Source: an uncultured Muribaculaceae bacterium
GTDB taxonomy: Bacteria; Bacteroidota; Bacteroidia; Bacteroidales; Muribaculaceae
DNA length: 24,093 nt
Direction of reading: 5' to 3'
NCBI GenBank assembly: GCA_910584735.1
Contig: CAJUBM010000034.1
Location: forward strand, 1-24,093
The notes below the pieces were generated by a model, which searched no databases, had not been told where the DNA came from, and worked only from the letters and a program-made list of their open reading frames with translations. Positions 1-7,945 of the stretch are shown one piece after another (positions within the stretch are counted from its first letter, which is position 1; each line of letters opens with the position of its first letter). The position numbers and the translations under genes are program-made.

Positions 1-34
1 CCGTCCCGGAGGTCCGGCGCCACTACCATCCGGC
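1..34. repeat. Partial copy of dispersed GC-rich repeat, cut by the window edge
   Basis: Bases 1-34 match the reverse complement of the left arm and outer flank of the long inverted repeat at 9278-9459 (about 9295-9328), including the outer motif CCATCCGGC. The copy is therefore in the opposite orientation and its remainder lies left of the window. As at the second site, it sits a few tens of bases from a GTGTCAAAA hairpin. Confidence 0.8.
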
Positions 35-49
35 TACTATAACTATAAA

Positions 50-94
50 GCAAAGGCGGTGTGTCAAAATTCATTTTTAACACACCGCCTTTGC
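50..94 (-). terminator. Hairpin terminator after the OmpA-like gene; member of the GTGTCAAAA hairpin family
   Basis: A perfect 15-base-pair stem (50-64 with 80-94) with a 15-base loop lies 8 bases past the stop codon of the minus-strand lipoprotein gene. On that strand it is followed by a T-rich stretch (TTTATAG), so it can end that transcript. The stem top and the loop are nearly identical to hairpins at 6822-6857 and, inverted, at 9481-9523. Confidence 0.75.
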
Positions 95-101
95 GGATTA
101 A

Positions 102-797
102 TTACTGGAGGGTGCCGTTGTTGGCCTGCTCAATCATCTGCTGGTCGGCGGTGATGTAGATTTCAACGCGGCGGTTCTGGGCACGTCCGGCAGCGGTATC
201 ATTGGATGCCACATAGTCAGCCATAGGAATACCCTGGGCAGTCATGCGGGTTACAGGCACACCGGAATTAACGAGGAAACTTTCAACAGCCTCGGCACGG
301 TTGGTGGCAAGAGGGGCGTTCACCTTCATGGAGCCGGTATTGTCGGTATAACCGTAAATCTGCACATTAGTGTTGGGGTTCTGCTTCAGCGAATTTGCAA
401 ACTGTGCGAGTTCGGTCTGGGCGCTTGAATTAAGAGACGATTTCCCTGTGGGGAAAAGTATGCCGCCGGGGAAGGTAACCTTGATGGCAGCAAGGCCGTT
501 CTGGTCCTCCACGCGCTGTACATCGGCGTTGGGAAGGCTCTGTTCAAGCTGCTTGGCCTGGTTATCCATCTTCTTCCCGATGAGGGCACCTGCACCTGCA
601 CCTACGGCTGCGCCCACGGCAGAGCCGATGGCTGCACCCTTGCCACCTCCGATGAGAGCGCCGATACCTGCACCGAGGGCGCCGCCGCCGCCACCACCGA
701 TAAGGGCTCCCTTGCCGGTATTTGTCATAGAGTTACAACCTGTCAGAAGTATGCCGGCTGCAAGAAAAGCCGCGCATAATGTCTTTAACGATTTCAT
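102..797 (-). CDS. OmpA-family glycine-zipper lipoprotein (YiaD-like)
   Basis: This is a 231-residue outer-membrane lipoprotein that probably ties the envelope to peptidoglycan. Residues 1-20 form a lipoprotein signal peptide ending in the lipobox LTGC, with C21 as the lipidated cysteine. Residues 28-75 are a Gly/Ala-rich glycine zipper, typically membrane-associated. Residues about 105-217 are an OmpA C-terminal domain; D152 (in GYTDNTG) and R167 (in NRAEAVESFL), 15 residues apart, correspond to the Asp/Arg pair that binds diaminopimelate in OmpA. The order lipobox, glycine zipper, OmpA domain matches YiaD-type proteins. The ATG at 797 is chosen because the signal peptide begins there. A Bacteroidetes promoter lies just upstream and a strong hairpin just downstream, so the gene is probably monocistronic. 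The exact ligand is inferred from the family. Confidence 0.93.
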   Translation of the reverse strand: MKSLKTLCAAFLAAGILLTGCNSMTNTGKGALIGGGGGGALGAGIGALIGGGKGAAIGSAVGAAVGAGAGALIGKKMDNQAKQLEQSLPNADVQRVEDQNGLAAIKVTFPGGILFPTGKSSLNSSAQTELAQFANSLKQNPNTNVQIYGYTDNTGSMKVNAPLATNRAEAVESFLVNSGVPVTRMTAQGIPMADYVASNDTAAGRAQNRRVEIYITADQQMIEQANNGTLQ

Positions 798-845
798 TTT
801 TCCGATTTTTTAGTTGTTAGTTTTATGATTTCTATAGTACTTGTA

Positions 846-875
846 CAAAGTTACACATTTTATATTAAGTACAAC
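846..875 (-). promoter_or_regulatory. Promoter of the OmpA-like lipoprotein gene
   Basis: On the minus strand the -7 box reads TAACTTTG (846-853), a full match to TAnnTTTG. A near-consensus -33 box, GTTG (872-875), lies 18 bases upstream. This places the start near 839, giving a leader of about 42 bases. Confidence 0.65.
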
Positions 876-921
876 ATGATAAGGGGGAATGTTTTTTAAC
901 ATATTAAAATTATCGTGCCTG

Positions 922-955
922 TTTGTGCTTTTTCAGTCGGGATTTTGTAATTTCG
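922..955 (+). promoter_or_regulatory. Candidate promoter of the EamA transporter gene
   Basis: TTTG (922-925) and a TAATTTCG box (948-955) are separated by 22 bases, slightly longer than usual and with one mismatch in the -7 box. The ATG is 22 bases past the box, so any leader would be very short. Confidence 0.4.
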
Positions 956-977
956 TGGCGGTTTAACCTAAATCTAT

Positions 978-1934
978 ATGGAATCCATTTCGTGGAAAGC
1001 CCCCTCGAGAAAGGGCCAGCTTCTATCACACCTCGGCGCTCTGCTCGTAGTAGCGGTATGGGGCGGCTCGTTCGTTGCAACCAAGGTCCTTACCGAGAAC
1101 GGTCTGGGCCCCGTGGAGATATACATCTATCGTTTCGTATTGGCATACCTGCTTATGCTCATAAGCTGCCACAAACGGCTCTTGGCTCATAACTGGCGCG
1201 ATGAGATGCTGTTCCTCATATGCGGCCTTTGCGGCAGTTCGATATATTTTATCGCCGAAAACACCGCTGTCACTTATACCAGGGCATCGGATGTGTCGAT
1301 GATAACCACCCTGTCACCGTTGCTCACGACCTTATTGATTGCGGCCCTGTACAAGTCAGAGCGCCCGGGCGGCTGGTTCTATTGCGGTTCGGCCATAGCG
1401 TTCGCAGGAGTAGTGTGCATTGTTTTCAAAGACGGGTTCAATCTGCAACCGGCAGGGGGACCCGACTCCCTGTCAGCTACCATAGGCGACCTCCTCGCAC
1501 TGGGCGCTGCTTTCTCATGGGCAATATACAGCGTTGCCCTGCGCAAACTGGCAGCAACATATTCGGCTAAGTTCGTGACGCGTAAGACATTCTTCTACGG
1601 CCTTATAACGGCGCTTCCGTTTTGGTTCATCTCGAAAGAGCCCGTCTCATCGCCGACAGTATTCCTACGTCCCGATGTTATTGGTAACCTGCTCTTCCTC
1701 GGAGTGGTATGCTCCGTGGTGTCATACGTGATATGGGCCGCCGTAACCAATAAGCTCGGCTCCATAACCACCAACAACTACCTCTATGCCCAGCCGATTT
1801 TCACCATGATTATCGCAGCTGTAATCCCGAGCCTCCACGACCCCATCACAATCTTAGGATGCTTCGGCTGCCTCTTAATCATAGGAGGTTTATGGCTTGG
1901 CGACTTCATGGCTTCCAGGAAGGGCAAAATCTAA
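978..1934 (+). CDS. EamA/DMT-family inner-membrane transporter
   Basis: This is a 318-residue protein of the drug/metabolite transporter superfamily: two EamA repeats of about five membrane helices each, ten in total. The first repeat opens with the characteristic VAVWGGSFVATK segment (near residues 25-36). The second begins around residue 165 with LLALGAAFSWAIYSVALRK. The final helix is followed by a short basic tail (ASRKGKI). The likely role is export of an amino acid or metabolite; the substrate cannot be read from sequence. The ATG at 978 gives the normal family length. The last 45 bases overlap the 3' end of lon on the other strand, and no terminator separates them. Confidence 0.88.
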   Translation: MESISWKAPSRKGQLLSHLGALLVVAVWGGSFVATKVLTENGLGPVEIYIYRFVLAYLLMLISCHKRLLAHNWRDEMLFLICGLCGSSIYFIAENTAVTYTRASDVSMITTLSPLLTTLLIAALYKSERPGGWFYCGSAIAFAGVVCIVFKDGFNLQPAGGPDSLSATIGDLLALGAAFSWAIYSVALRKLAATYSAKFVTRKTFFYGLITALPFWFISKEPVSSPTVFLRPDVIGNLLFLGVVCSVVSYVIWAAVTNKLGSITTNNYLYAQPIFTMIIAAVIPSLHDPITILGCFGCLLIIGGLWLGDFMASRKGKI

Positions 1935-4322
1935 CAGGGGCGCCAAAGTAGAGAAATAGTGGAAAGACAGCCCGTCAAGGAAGGAGGGTTCAATCTCCTC
2001 CACATCCTTGCGATTCTCTTCCGGCAGCAGTATGTCGGTAATCCCGGCCCGTTTCGCGGCAAGGATTTTCTCTTTCACCCCTCCGATGGCTGTGACACGT
2101 CCACGCAGGGTTATCTCGCCAGTCATAGCTACCGAGTGACGTACCTTGCGTCCTGTCAGGGCCGATACTATAGCCGTAACCATGGTTACACCCGCCGACG
2201 GGCCGTCCTTGGGGATTGCGCCTGCAGGAACATGCACGTGTATGGCATTGTTTTCAAGTAGTTCGGGAGATACGCCCAGATCCACGGCATGGGCGCGTAC
2301 ATACTGCAAAGCCAATGTCGCAGATTCTTTCATCACATCGCCGAGATTACCCGTAAGAGACAACTTGGCATCCTTGCCGGGAACCGATGCCGCCTCGATA
2401 AATAGAATCTCCCCTCCGGCGGCCGTCCATGCCAGGCCCGTCACCACGCCGGGAATATCATTCCCCTCATAGCGGTCGGCAATACGCGTGGGACGTCCTA
2501 AATAATGCTCCAGTGCAGAGGGTTCAATAACCTCGGGCATAGCCCCTCCCCTCATGTTTTCAAGCACAACCTTACGCACAATCTTCGACAGCGTCTTTTC
2601 AAGCAGACGCACACCGCTCTCCGAGGTATATCCGTCAATAATACGTTCGATTGTCTGCTCCGGGAACCTTATAGCTCCCTGAACGATATTATTGGCAGCC
2701 AATACTCGCGGCACGAGATGACGACGGGCAATCTCAATCTTCTCCTCCGTGGCATAGCCCGAAAGTTCTATAATCTCCATACGGTCCAGCAGCGGTTGCG
2801 ACAACGTCTGGAGGGTATTGGCCGTTGCTATGAACAAGACCTTCGACAGGTCGAAATCGACATCAAGATAATTATCATGGAAATGGCAGTTCTGCTCAGG
2901 GTCGAGCACCTCGAGCAAAGCTGCCGCAGGATCTCCCTTATAGTCGGCCCCGATTTTGTCCACTTCGTCAAGCAGCAGCACCGGGTTCATAGAGCCGGCC
3001 CGTTTCATAGCCGCGATTATCCGACCCGGCATAGCACCTATATATGTACGGCGATGGCCGCGAATCTCAGCCTCGTCATGTAGGCCGCCGAAGCTCACAC
3101 GCTGGTAGTTACGCCCCATAGCCCGGGCCACGGACTGTCCCAGCGAGGTCTTCCCGACTCCCGGAGGGCCTACCAGACAGAGAATCGGAGCATGGCCGTC
3201 AGGGTTGTTCATTATGGCGGCAATCTGCTCCAGGACGCGCTCCTTTACCTTCCGAAGTCCGTAATGATCCCCCTCCAGGATTTGTTCGGCATAATTGAAA
3301 TCGTTGTTCAGTTCAGTCGACACCCCCCAAGGAAGAGCCAGCAGAGTTTCAAGATAGCCCGAAAGCACGGCAAAATCCGGCGAGGATGGATTAGTACGGG
3401 CCATCTGGGCTAAATCGCGGTTGACAGTCTGGCGCACATCATCGGGAAGAGGCAGAGCCTCGGCCTTTCGGCGCAGTTCCTCCGAGGGGTCGTTGTCGCC
3501 ATAAAGCTCACGGCGTATGGCATCCATCTCCTCCCGCATAAATGCCTCCCGGTGGCCGCGTTCCATCTCCATACGCGCCTGTTCCTTAAAGGAATTGGAT
3601 AGTTTCACCTCCTCGATTTTCTCGTTCAGCATCACCAAAAGACGTGTGCCGCGTTCGGGCAGGCGGTATATGCCTAACAGTTCTATCTTCTGCGCTACCG
3701 ACAGGGGGAACGAGGTGGAGACGAAGTTTATAACATCCTCCTTGGGGAGATTGTCAAGGGTCATGGCCATAGACATATCTATCTCTCCGCCGAGTTCGCG
3801 GAATTCCTTGACGCTGTTGCGAATCTCCCCAACAAGCGTATCAAACGCCACACCCGGACGCACATTCGGCTGTATTATGGGCTGCACCGATATAGATATT
3901 ATATCTGAGGAAACAGCGCCATCGGACGTGGCATCGCCCAAGACCCTGTATTTACGTATGGCGCGTACTACAGCCGCCTGCGTGTTATCGGGAAGCTCGA
4001 ATACGTCCAATACCTCCACAAGCGAACCGTATTCGCACAAATCTGCTGCCGATGTGACATTATCCTCCGATGAATCCCTCTGGCATGAAAGCCCTATCAT
4101 ACGCTTCTCTTTCTTGGCGAGCATGGCTATCTTCTTGGCCTGCTCACGCACCAGCGTCAAAGGCATGGTTATGCCGGGGAAAAGCACCAGGTTGCGCGTG
4201 GGGAGCACCGGTATGGAGGAAAAATCATCCGGGAAGTTCGGTTGTTTGTCAGAATTTATAATCGTCTGGCTCATCTGCACTATATGGCAGGAGGAAATGC
4301 TATTCTTCTTATTGTCGCTCAT
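1890..4322 (-). CDS. lon: ATP-dependent Lon protease
   Basis: Lon is the cytoplasmic AAA+ serine protease that degrades misfolded and regulatory proteins. From the ATG at 4322 it has 810 residues. The substrate-binding LON domain starts with IPVLPTRNLVLFPG around residue 37. The AAA+ module has Walker A GPPGVGKTS (about 384-392) and Walker B PVLLLDEVDK. The protease domain holds the catalytic dyad S709 (KDGPSAG) and K752 (second Lys of VKEK), with the same spacing as in E. coli Lon. An in-frame TTG 30 bases upstream lies inside the -7 promoter box, so it is unlikely to be used. An ATG at 4274 would drop 16 more residues and is the alternative. The reading frame open opposite lon on the plus strand is a shadow. 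Its 3' end overlaps the EamA gene by 45 bases. Confidence 0.97.
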   Translation of the reverse strand: MSDNKKNSISSCHIVQMSQTIINSDKQPNFPDDFSSIPVLPTRNLVLFPGITMPLTLVREQAKKIAMLAKKEKRMIGLSCQRDSSEDNVTSAADLCEYGSLVEVLDVFELPDNTQAAVVRAIRKYRVLGDATSDGAVSSDIISISVQPIIQPNVRPGVAFDTLVGEIRNSVKEFRELGGEIDMSMAMTLDNLPKEDVINFVSTSFPLSVAQKIELLGIYRLPERGTRLLVMLNEKIEEVKLSNSFKEQARMEMERGHREAFMREEMDAIRRELYGDNDPSEELRRKAEALPLPDDVRQTVNRDLAQMARTNPSSPDFAVLSGYLETLLALPWGVSTELNNDFNYAEQILEGDHYGLRKVKERVLEQIAAIMNNPDGHAPILCLVGPPGVGKTSLGQSVARAMGRNYQRVSFGGLHDEAEIRGHRRTYIGAMPGRIIAAMKRAGSMNPVLLLDEVDKIGADYKGDPAAALLEVLDPEQNCHFHDNYLDVDFDLSKVLFIATANTLQTLSQPLLDRMEIIELSGYATEEKIEIARRHLVPRVLAANNIVQGAIRFPEQTIERIIDGYTSESGVRLLEKTLSKIVRKVVLENMRGGAMPEVIEPSALEHYLGRPTRIADRYEGNDIPGVVTGLAWTAAGGEILFIEAASVPGKDAKLSLTGNLGDVMKESATLALQYVRAHAVDLGVSPELLENNAIHVHVPAGAIPKDGPSAGVTMVTAIVSALTGRKVRHSVAMTGEITLRGRVTAIGGVKEKILAAKRAGITDILLPEENRKDVEEIEPSFLDGLSFHYFSTLAPLLDFALPGSHEVAKP

Positions 4323-4349
4323 GATAATTGCGGAAGAGTTCCGAGGGTG

Positions 4350-4357
4350 CAAAATTA
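4350..4357 (-). promoter_or_regulatory. -7 promoter box of lon
   Basis: The minus strand reads TAATTTTG, a full TAnnTTTG match, 27 bases upstream of the ATG at 4322. The expected start near 4343 leaves a leader of about 20 bases. No good -33 TTTG is visible at the usual distance. No heat-shock operator was recognised. Confidence 0.55.
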
Positions 4358-4456
4358 CAAAGAATTTCCCAAAGAGAGAGCCAAATCCACCCTTTCAAAG
4401 ACAATTAAAAAGCGCCACGCCCGATGAAAGTATGTTTTGTAACATGAAAAATTTTA

Positions 4457-4623
4457 TTGCTCTTAATAAAAAAATCACTAATTTGCGGCCAGTTTTAATA
4501 GCGCATATGGTTTTACTTTTATTTTTAAAGCATATCGCGCCAAAATGCTTTCTCTCCATATTCCCTCTCCCCGGCCTATGCCGTGTTAGAAAAAACGTCT
4601 ACTCTTATCTAAAAGCTAATAAC
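4457..4623 (+). promoter_or_regulatory. Candidate promoter and long leader of the EF-G-like gene
   Basis: TTG (4457-4459) and TAATTTG (4479-4485, one T short of consensus) are 19 bases apart, which would give a leader of about 130 bases. The leader contains a hairpin: 4501-4509 pairs with 4531-4540 with one bulged C and a 21-base loop. Together with the lon promoter this accounts for the 301-base gap 4323-4623, in which I see no gene. Confidence 0.35.
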
Positions 4624-6780
4624 ATGAAGGTTTATCAAACTAACGAAATCAAAAACATCTCTTTGCTCGGCAGCAAAGGCTCTGGTAAAACCACACTCGC
4701 TGAAGCCATGCTTTACGAGTGTGGAGTTATAAAACGCCGTGGCTCTGTAGATGCCAAAAATACCGTATCGGACTACTTCCCCGTGGAGAAAGAATACGGC
4801 TACTCGGTATTCTCTACCATCTTCTACGCCGAATTCCTCAACAAGAAACTCAACGTGATAGACTGTCCGGGGGCTGATGACTTCGTAGGCAATGCCATTA
4901 CAGCCCTGAACGTCACCGACACCGGGGTGATTGTCCTGGATGCCCAGTACGGCGTGGAGGTTGGTACACAGAACATATTCCGCACCACGGCAGCCCTCAA
5001 GAAGCCGGTTATTTTCGCCGTAAACCAACTTGATGGAGAAAAGGCCGACTATGAGAACACCTTGGAACAGATGCGCGAGATTTTCGGCTCAAAGGTAGTA
5101 CCCATCCAGTATCCGCTGTCTTGCGGCCCGGGCTTCAATGCCATGATTGACGTCCTCCTCATGAAGAAATATTCATGGGGTCCCGATGGTGGCGTTCCCA
5201 CAATAGAGGAAATCCCCACAGAGGAAATGGAGCGCGCACAGGAGATGCACCAGGCCCTCGTGGAGGCAGCAGCCGAGAACGACGAGACCCTCATGGAGAA
5301 ATTCTTCGACCAGGGACACCTCACGGAGGACGAGATGCGCGAAGGCATACGCAAAGGCCTGGTTGACCGCTCGATATTCCCCGTTTTCTGTGTAAGCGCC
5401 CTCAAAGACATGGGAGTACGCCGCATGATGGAATTCCTCGGCAACGTAGTTCCTTTCGTTGAGGACATGCCCGCCCCTGTTGACATGGCAGGCAACCCGG
5501 TGGCTCCCGACAGCAACGGACCTCTCAGCATCTTCATGTTCAAGACCACAGTAGAGCCGCATATCGGGGAAGTACAATATTTCAAGGTTATGTCCGGCAC
5601 ACTCAACGCCGGAGCCGACCTTGACAACGTGACACGCGGCGGCAAGGAACGCCTCGCCCAGATATACTGCGTGTGCGGCCAAATAAAGACCCCGGTCGAC
5701 AAACTCTGCGCAGGCGACATAGGCGCATCTGTGAAACTCAAGGACGTACGCACGGGCAACACCCTTGATGAAAAGGGATGCGACATACAGTTTGACTTCA
5801 TCAAATACCCCGCGCCGAAATATACCCGCGCCATCCGCCCCGTCACCGAGAGCGATGCCGAGAAACTCTCGGCAATCCTGACCCGTATGCACGAGGAGGA
5901 TCCCACCTGGGAAGTAGAGATGTCTAAGGAACTGAAGCAGACCCTGCTCAAAGGCCAGGGAGAGTTCCACCTGCGTACCCTCAAATGGCGTGTGGAGAAC
6001 AACGACAAACTCCCCATCCTCTTTGAGGAACCTAAGATTCCCTACCGAGAGACTATCACCAAGGCCGCCCGTGCCGACTACCGCCATAAGAAACAGTCGG
6101 GCGGCGCAGGACAGTTCGGCGAGGTACACCTCATCATCGAACCCTACACCGAGGACGCCCCCCTGCCCGACACCTACAAGTTTGGCAACCAAGAGTATAA
6201 GATGAGTATCCGCGATACACAGGAAATCCCCCTACAATGGGGCGGCAAACTGGTTGTTCACAACTGTATCGTCGGTGGCTCCATTGATGCCCGCTTTATC
6301 CCCGCAATCGTAAAGGGCCTCATGGACCGCATGGAGCAGGGACCTCTCACCGGCTCATATGCCCGCGATGTACGAGTCTGCATCTACGACGGCAAGATGC
6401 ACCCGGTAGACTCGAACGAAATATCATTCCGCCTGGCAGCCCGCAACGCATTCTCCGAAGCGTTCCGCAACGCCAATCCAAAGGTTCTCGAACCCGTCTA
6501 CGATGTAGAGGTAATGGTGCCGTCAGACGTTATGGGAGACGTTATGAGTGATCTGCAGGGGCGTCGCGCCATAATCATGGGTATGTCCTCAGAGAATGGA
6601 TTCGAGAAAATCCAGGCTCGCGTACCCCTCAAAGAGATGTCGTCCTACTCGACCGCGCTGAGTTCCATTACCGGCGGCCGCTCATCGTTCACAATGAAGT
6701 TCTCCTCCTATGAACTCGTTCCCGGCGATGTTCAGGACAAGCTGCTCAAAGAGTACGCCGAAACCAACGCCGACGACTAA
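4624..6780 (+). CDS. fusA2: Elongation factor G-like protein (EF-G2 type) with degenerate GTPase centre
   Basis: This 718-residue ribosome-binding factor has full EF-G architecture: G domain, domain II, domain III (GEFHLRTLKWRVE), domain IV (SGGAGQFGEV, and HPVDSNE at its tip) and domain V. The GTPase centre is altered. The P-loop is G16-SKGSGKTT instead of GHIDAGKTT, so its Asp is missing. Switch I has EYGYS with S61 at the invariant Thr. Switch II is DCPGADDF with A84 in place of the catalytic His of DTPGHVDF. The base-recognition motif is NQLD (134-137), not NKMD. This matches the Bacteroidetes EF-G2 paralog; published work on B. thetaiotaomicron EF-G2 reports translocation without GTP hydrolysis and a role in carbon starvation (from memory). 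A much longer open frame runs in from 3517 but is antisense to lon; ATG 4624 begins the conserved sequence. A terminator hairpin follows. Confidence 0.93.
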   Translation: MKVYQTNEIKNISLLGSKGSGKTTLAEAMLYECGVIKRRGSVDAKNTVSDYFPVEKEYGYSVFSTIFYAEFLNKKLNVIDCPGADDFVGNAITALNVTDTGVIVLDAQYGVEVGTQNIFRTTAALKKPVIFAVNQLDGEKADYENTLEQMREIFGSKVVPIQYPLSCGPGFNAMIDVLLMKKYSWGPDGGVPTIEEIPTEEMERAQEMHQALVEAAAENDETLMEKFFDQGHLTEDEMREGIRKGLVDRSIFPVFCVSALKDMGVRRMMEFLGNVVPFVEDMPAPVDMAGNPVAPDSNGPLSIFMFKTTVEPHIGEVQYFKVMSGTLNAGADLDNVTRGGKERLAQIYCVCGQIKTPVDKLCAGDIGASVKLKDVRTGNTLDEKGCDIQFDFIKYPAPKYTRAIRPVTESDAEKLSAILTRMHEEDPTWEVEMSKELKQTLLKGQGEFHLRTLKWRVENNDKLPILFEEPKIPYRETITKAARADYRHKKQSGGAGQFGEVHLIIEPYTEDAPLPDTYKFGNQEYKMSIRDTQEIPLQWGGKLVVHNCIVGGSIDARFIPAIVKGLMDRMEQGPLTGSYARDVRVCIYDGKMHPVDSNEISFRLAARNAFSEAFRNANPKVLEPVYDVEVMVPSDVMGDVMSDLQGRRAIIMGMSSENGFEKIQARVPLKEMSSYSTALSSITGGRSSFTMKFSSYELVPGDVQDKLLKEYAETNADD

Positions 6781-6821
6781 TCCACGTTCAAGCCAACCTT
6801 CATCCTAACAAATACCCACTC

Positions 6822-6860
6822 GGCGATGTGTCAAAATTCATTTTTTGGCACATCGCCCTT
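6822..6860 (+). terminator. Intrinsic terminator after the EF-G-like gene
   Basis: Bases 6822-6836 pair with 6843-6857 (15 pairs with one G-U), loop TTCATT, followed by a pyrimidine tract CTTTCTTCTTCC. It shares its stem top and loop with the hairpin at 50-94, so it belongs to the same repeated family. Confidence 0.8.
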
Positions 6861-6941
6861 TCTTCTTCCCGCAACCTATATATTTCAGGTACGGACTACC
6901 CTGCCGAAGATTAAGGCATACGCTGCGATATTCTCCCTATG

Positions 6942-6949
6942 TAATTTTG
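6942..6949 (+). promoter_or_regulatory. -7 promoter box of the amidase/membrane-protein pair
   Basis: TAATTTTG is a perfect -7 match, 55 bases before the amidase ATG. No TTTG is present at the -33 position, so a different regulator or sigma contact may be used. Confidence 0.5.
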
Positions 6950-7004
6950 CGTCATCAAAATACGCGAAACATAAATATTCAATCACCAAAAATACTTTAT
7001 CGCT

Positions 7005-7415
7005 ATGAGACACATCAACGAGATTATCGTGCATTGCTCGGCCACGCCGGAGGGAAAAGACTTCACAGTAAGCGACATCGACCGCTGGCACAGAGAACGG
7101 GGATTCAACGGCATAGGCTACCACTATGTCGTCTACCGCGATGGCAGCTATTATCGTGGACGCCACATAGAGAGAGCAGGCGCCCACTGTCTTGGGCATA
7201 ACGCACGTTCAATCGGAATATGCTATGTGGGCGGATGTGCCGCTGACGGGCATACGCCGAAAGACACGCGCACCGAAGCTCAGAAAAAGACACTCCTGAC
7301 ATTGCTCCGGGCCATGCGGGAGCGTTATCCAAAAGCAAGAATCTGCGGACACCGGGATTTCGCAAACAAGGCCTGCCCCTGTTTCGATGCCACAAAGGAA
7401 TATGCCGCGATATGA
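7005..7415 (+). CDS. N-acetylmuramoyl-L-alanine amidase (T7 lysozyme-like, amidase_2)
   Basis: This 136-residue zinc amidase cleaves the bond between N-acetylmuramic acid and L-alanine in peptidoglycan. It aligns with T7 lysozyme. Zinc ligands are H10 (IVHCSAT), H116 (CGHRDF) and C124 (KACPCF), catalytic residues Y39 (GYHYVV) and K122; the H-K-C spacing of +6 and +8 is identical to T7 H122/K128/C130. There is no signal peptide and no binding domain, as in small phage endolysins. Similar solitary amidases are common in Bacteroidales genomes as phage-derived genes. Its stop overlaps the next start (ATGA), so the two proteins are made together. It may be a domesticated endolysin, part of a decayed prophage, or an antibacterial enzyme that depends on another route across the membrane. 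Confidence 0.92.
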   Translation: MRHINEIIVHCSATPEGKDFTVSDIDRWHRERGFNGIGYHYVVYRDGSYYRGRHIERAGAHCLGHNARSIGICYVGGCAADGHTPKDTRTEAQKKTLLTLLRAMRERYPKARICGHRDFANKACPCFDATKEYAAI

Positions 7416-7894
7416 GACAGAGACAGACCGCCGCAATCTCCGTAGGAATATTCTTATCGCTCATGGCCGCGACCTTATATGGCTGCACACGTACGTTATA
7501 CCTCCCTACGGAGACAGTAGCGCACCACATTGACTCTACCCTCCATATCTCCCTACAGCAACAAACGGACTCTGTTAGTGAGCGATATGCCATAACCCTG
7601 CTGATAAAGGATTCCGTATCTCCGAACGTAGATTCCACAGGGAGGATCACAGGCTTTGACCGATGGCACTATGAAAAGGAATCCACACATAGGTCGGACA
7701 TCGGTATAAGCAGAAACAAATCCTACACCGAGAACCATACTACCAAAAGGGACTCTTCAACCAGCATTACTTCTGTTCCCGTTCAAAACCCCGTGTCACG
7801 GTGGGATAAATGGAAAGAAGACCTGGGATGCGTTCTTATCGGAATCATCCTGACGCTTATTCTAATAGCATTGCGGAAAATCATAAAACGATAG
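7412..7894 (+). CDS. Small envelope protein with lipobox and C-terminal membrane helix; candidate unimolecular spanin
   Basis: This 160-residue protein matches no family I recognise by sequence. Residues 1-24 are a basic then hydrophobic signal ending in LYGC, a plausible lipobox with C25. A polar, Ser/Thr-rich stretch (26-135) follows. Residues about 138-154 (LGCVLIGIILTLILIAL) form a membrane helix ending in the basic tail RKIIKR. A lipidated N-terminus plus a C-terminal inner-membrane helix is the layout of the unimolecular spanin of phage T1 (gp11), which joins outer and inner membranes after the endolysin has acted. Its start overlaps the amidase stop by 4 bases, the usual endolysin-spanin order. 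The function is inferred from topology and context. The -2 Tyr in the lipobox is unusual, so residues 7-23 could instead be a simple membrane anchor. No holin is visible nearby. Confidence 0.8.
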   Translation: MRQRQTAAISVGIFLSLMAATLYGCTRTLYLPTETVAHHIDSTLHISLQQQTDSVSERYAITLLIKDSVSPNVDSTGRITGFDRWHYEKESTHRSDIGISRNKSYTENHTTKRDSSTSITSVPVQNPVSRWDKWKEDLGCVLIGIILTLILIALRKIIKR

Positions 7895-7945
7895 AAAAAT
7901 TTCAAATTTTTATGTCCGTCCTACTGAAATAAAGATAAAATTCCC

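Noticed and set aside
4322..4352. TTG start giving an 820-residue Lon
   Set aside because: The TTG is within the -7 promoter box, so it would be upstream of the transcript start; ATG 4322 fits better.
3517..4623. Open plus-strand frame extending the EF-G-like gene upstream by over 360 codons
   Set aside because: It runs antisense through the conserved N-terminal half of lon and a promoter region; the encoded sequence has no EF-G similarity. The family start is the ATG at 4624.
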